This document shows positions 61,419 through 64,000 of a stretch of 64,000 bases of DNA, in pieces (the stretch's first letter is position 1; every line of letters begins with the position of its first letter). The notes under the pieces are model-generated. The model ran no database searches. It saw nothing but the letters and a program-made list of their open reading frames with translations, and was not told where the DNA came from. Made by a program: the position numbers and the translations under genes. Source of the stretch: Arsenicibacter rosenii (GTDB lineage Bacteria; Bacteroidota; Bacteroidia; Cytophagales; Spirosomataceae); the NCBI RefSeq assembly GCF_001870735.1, contig NZ_MORL01000021.1, positions 1 through 64,000 on the forward strand, written 5' to 3'.

Positions 61419-62582
61419 CTATGGCCTGACCCGCACAAACGGACTTTCCGGATTGCCGGTCCACCGGTAAAGCCAGGCGGTACTTTCCTGTTTGCCGTCG
61501 GCTGTTTTGCGGTTGTGCGAAATATAAAACAACCCGTTGCCGAGAGGACATAGCCCGGTGGCGCCCCACTTGAAATGCCAGCCCCGCACCCCGCTTGCGG
61601 GATCTGTTAACCCTTGGTCGGTTAGTGACAGGGTTTCTGCCGTAGTAGGCTGGTTATCAACAAAGATAGATTGTTTTGCCGGCTTTTTGTGGCCGTCGAT
61701 CACAAACAGACTATAGTTTGGAAACCCCTTTTTGCTACCCGGATAAACGGCGGCGAGCAGATTGCCCGACACTGAATCGTAAGCCAGATTCTGGATACCA
61801 TAGCTGGTATTTCCCGTCCGGACAAAATATTTCCCGGCTGGTGCTGCCGGACCCGACCGGTGCAGACTATCCTGGGTGAGGGTCCGGGCAAAGCGGTTCC
61901 AGTTGCTTGTATCGTATAGAAGCAGTACCTGATGGTCGTTGTCGGTGCGGCTGGTGTCGCCGTAAATGCCGTATGCCACATACAGATACTGCCGGCCGGT
62001 TCGCCGGTTACCGGGCTTTGGCGCGAAGGCCACGCCGTCGATGCCCGAACAGCCAAAGCGATGCGCTGCTGTTTTTGGGCCGAGGTCTACGCTGGCCTCA
62101 TAATCACTGACGACCTCGCGGAGGTACACCGTCCGGACAATATCGTCTTTGTCGGCGTTCATACCGGGTTTTGTGATCCGGTTGCCATCGATGATCGCTA
62201 TGTAGAAGCCTGATCCTGAACGGCCCTCGCCAACCCCCATGGTCTTCCGGATGCCTCTGCCAATAGCATCGTTCTTGTATTCCAGCGACCCGTAAATTTT
62301 CCCGTCTTCCGGATTGATGGCCAGATCGCCGAGGTGGCCGACGAGGCCGGTTACGCTGCCCAGCAACCGGCCGTCGAGTGTCATTTTAATCAATTGATTG
62401 GTAAACGAGAAGTAAATGACTCCTTGCTTATGATCTACGGCAATGCCCTGCACATGCAACGTTCCTTGTTTGCCGGAGTAAACGGAGTCTGGCCAGCTGG
62501 TTGGCTGATGTTGTGCAAACAGTCGCTGTGTGTTGATAATCAGTAAGGTAAATATGAAAAGAAAAGTAAGGTGACGGTGCAT
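61419..62582 (-). CDS. Secreted beta-propeller-like protein, 387 aa
   Basis: Signal peptide 1-23 (LFIFTLLIINTQRLFAQ). The mature part has repeated short motifs with aromatic and hydrophobic strands, such as GTLHVQGIAVDHKQGVIYFSF, LAINPEDGKIYGSLEY, GCSGIDGVAFAPKPGN and QNLAYDSVSGNLLAAVYPG. These are the marks of a beta-propeller (NHL or WD-like blades). Function unknown. It is transcribed after the methyltransferase gene with a 13-bp gap, so the two are probably in one operon. Confidence 0.72.
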   Translation of the reverse strand: MHRHLTFLFIFTLLIINTQRLFAQHQPTSWPDSVYSGKQGTLHVQGIAVDHKQGVIYFSFTNQLIKMTLDGRLLGSVTGLVGHLGDLAINPEDGKIYGSLEYKNDAIGRGIRKTMGVGEGRSGSGFYIAIIDGNRITKPGMNADKDDIVRTVYLREVVSDYEASVDLGPKTAAHRFGCSGIDGVAFAPKPGNRRTGRQYLYVAYGIYGDTSRTDNDHQVLLLYDTSNWNRFARTLTQDSLHRSGPAAPAGKYFVRTGNTSYGIQNLAYDSVSGNLLAAVYPGSKKGFPNYSLFVIDGHKKPAKQSIFVDNQPTTAETLSLTDQGLTDPASGVRGWHFKWGATGLCPLGNGLFYISHNRKTADGKQESTAWLYRWTGNPESPFVRVRP

Positions 62583-62595
62583 AGCTGAGGCTACA

Positions 62596-63309
62596 TTATT
62601 CCCGTTTCACCGCGCGGATGCACAGAAAGGCCGGAAAATGGTTGAGTTCATGAAAATGTTTTGGGTCCAGTTTTTCAAATTCGGGCACGGGCCTGGGTTC
62701 GACCAGCTGATCGATGTAAAAGCCGTTATTGGTCAGCGGGGTAATGCACTCGCCCAGCGGCCGCCGGTAACTGTTCACCTCAACCGGTTGCCCGAACCCT
62801 TTCCAGACACACCTCACATGTTCGACATCAAAATAGGCGCTGGAGTTGAAATAGTTGTATTCAAAAAACGGATGTTCAATCGAAATTACCAGTATACCGC
62901 CGGGCCTCAACACCCGCCGGAACTCCTGTATGGTCAGTGTCCAGTCCGGAAGGTAGTGGAGGGCCAGTGCACACAATACAATATCGAACGACGCATCGGC
63001 AAACATCGTAAACGGTGTAGCCAGGTTATGAACAAAGAATGAGCCTCTGGCCGGATTCCGCTCCTGCGCCAGTTTAATCATCGTCGGGCTGAGGTCGAAG
63101 CCGGTGACGGCGGCCCCGCGATCCAGCAGAATTTCGGCGTATTTGCCCGGTCCGCAGGCGGCATCCAGTATTACTTTACCGGCTACATCCGGCAGCAAGG
63201 CCAGCGTGTTGGGCCGGTCATAGTACGCGTTGTGGGGTTTGTGGTCAATGAGCTGGTTGTACCGTTCAGCCATCTGCTCATAGGCCGACAGAATTTTGTC
63301 TGTAATCAT
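62596..63309 (-). CDS. Class I SAM-dependent methyltransferase
   Basis: Protein of 237 residues. Motif I is VILDAACGPGKYAEIL near residue 46, and FDLSPTMIKLAQERNP and DIVLCALALHYLPDWTLTIQEFRRVLRPGGILVISIEHP are the later family motifs. The ISIEHPFFEYNYF segment suggests a UbiE/Trm9-like or small-molecule methyltransferase. Target unknown. The beta-propeller-like gene follows 13 bp downstream. Confidence 0.9.
   Translation of the reverse strand: MITDKILSAYEQMAERYNQLIDHKPHNAYYDRPNTLALLPDVAGKVILDAACGPGKYAEILLDRGAAVTGFDLSPTMIKLAQERNPARGSFFVHNLATPFTMFADASFDIVLCALALHYLPDWTLTIQEFRRVLRPGGILVISIEHPFFEYNYFNSSAYFDVEHVRCVWKGFGQPVEVNSYRRPLGECITPLTNNGFYIDQLVEPRPVPEFEKLDPKHFHELNHFPAFLCIRAVKRE

Positions 63310-64000
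<691 letters not shown>

Overview
The window looks like a chromosome segment of a Bacteroidota bacterium, most likely order Cytophagales (Spirosoma/Cytophaga-like). Family-level placement is an inference from gene content. The support is: two proteins with C-terminal type IX secretion sorting domains, promoters of the Bacteroidota form TTG-N19-22-TAnnTTTG, almost no Shine-Dalgarno sites, DUF4290 next to murA, the pheT / coiled-coil / zapA / rny block, a CimA-like synthase with leuC and leuD, and a Bacteroidota-type integrase. Base composition is near 50 percent G+C except for one clearly A+T-rich patch.

Layout. 1-2310: end of a putative integrative element, with a cargo gene, a tyrosine recombinase with unusual catalytic residues, and the tRNA-Arg(ACG) beside which it sits. 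2.3-13.3 kb: housekeeping and envelope genes (PaaG-like isomerase, PAP2-like membrane protein, two L,D-transpeptidases, murA with DUF4290, exported RidA, MATE pump, tail-specific protease, FKBP isomerase). 13.7-16.3 kb: atpA-atpG without the other ATP synthase genes. 16.4-22.7 kb: LolA-like protein, an orphan molybdenum hydroxylase large subunit, a duplicated-domain secreted protein, and an M1 aminopeptidase with T9SS tail that is in frame with an upstream XRE helix-turn-helix. 22.7-25.77 kb: A+T-rich patch of orphan secreted proteins. 25.8-31.6 kb: DUF4230, rny, zapA, coiled-coil protein, pheT. 32.3-36.1 kb: a four-gene sugar/glycan cluster (FdtA-like, FdtB-like, GT2, methyltransferase) ending in riboflavin synthase. 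36.2-41.1 kb: PASTA protein, T9SS protein, helical protein, rhodanese, miaA. 41.3-49.5 kb: HxlR regulator, PliI-like protein, beta-barrel, LysM/BON protein, VOC protein, secreted nuclease, TMTC-like glycosyltransferase, OmpA-like barrel, DUF5694. 49.7-53.5 kb: leuC-leuD-cimA operon. 53.6-57 kb: amine oxidase, a 69-bp repeat family flanking a small segment, acyltransferase. 57-58.8 kb: ArsR-SRPBCC-DoxX-YdeI operon with a very clear operator. 58.8-64 kb: AraC regulator, SDR oxidoreductase, small membrane protein, beta-propeller-like protein, methyltransferase, and the start of katG.

No unambiguous new defence or biosynthetic system was seen. The best leads are the 69-bp GAGACGCAA/TTGCGTCTC repeat that has donated the end of a coding sequence, the XRE-M1 peptidase in-frame arrangement, the paired operators at the ArsR and AraC/SDR loci, the purine-rich inverted repeats used as operon spacers, and the degenerate integrase at tRNA-Arg. 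Several start codons were moved downstream because the longer reading frames only translate spacer repeats or overlap a promoter.
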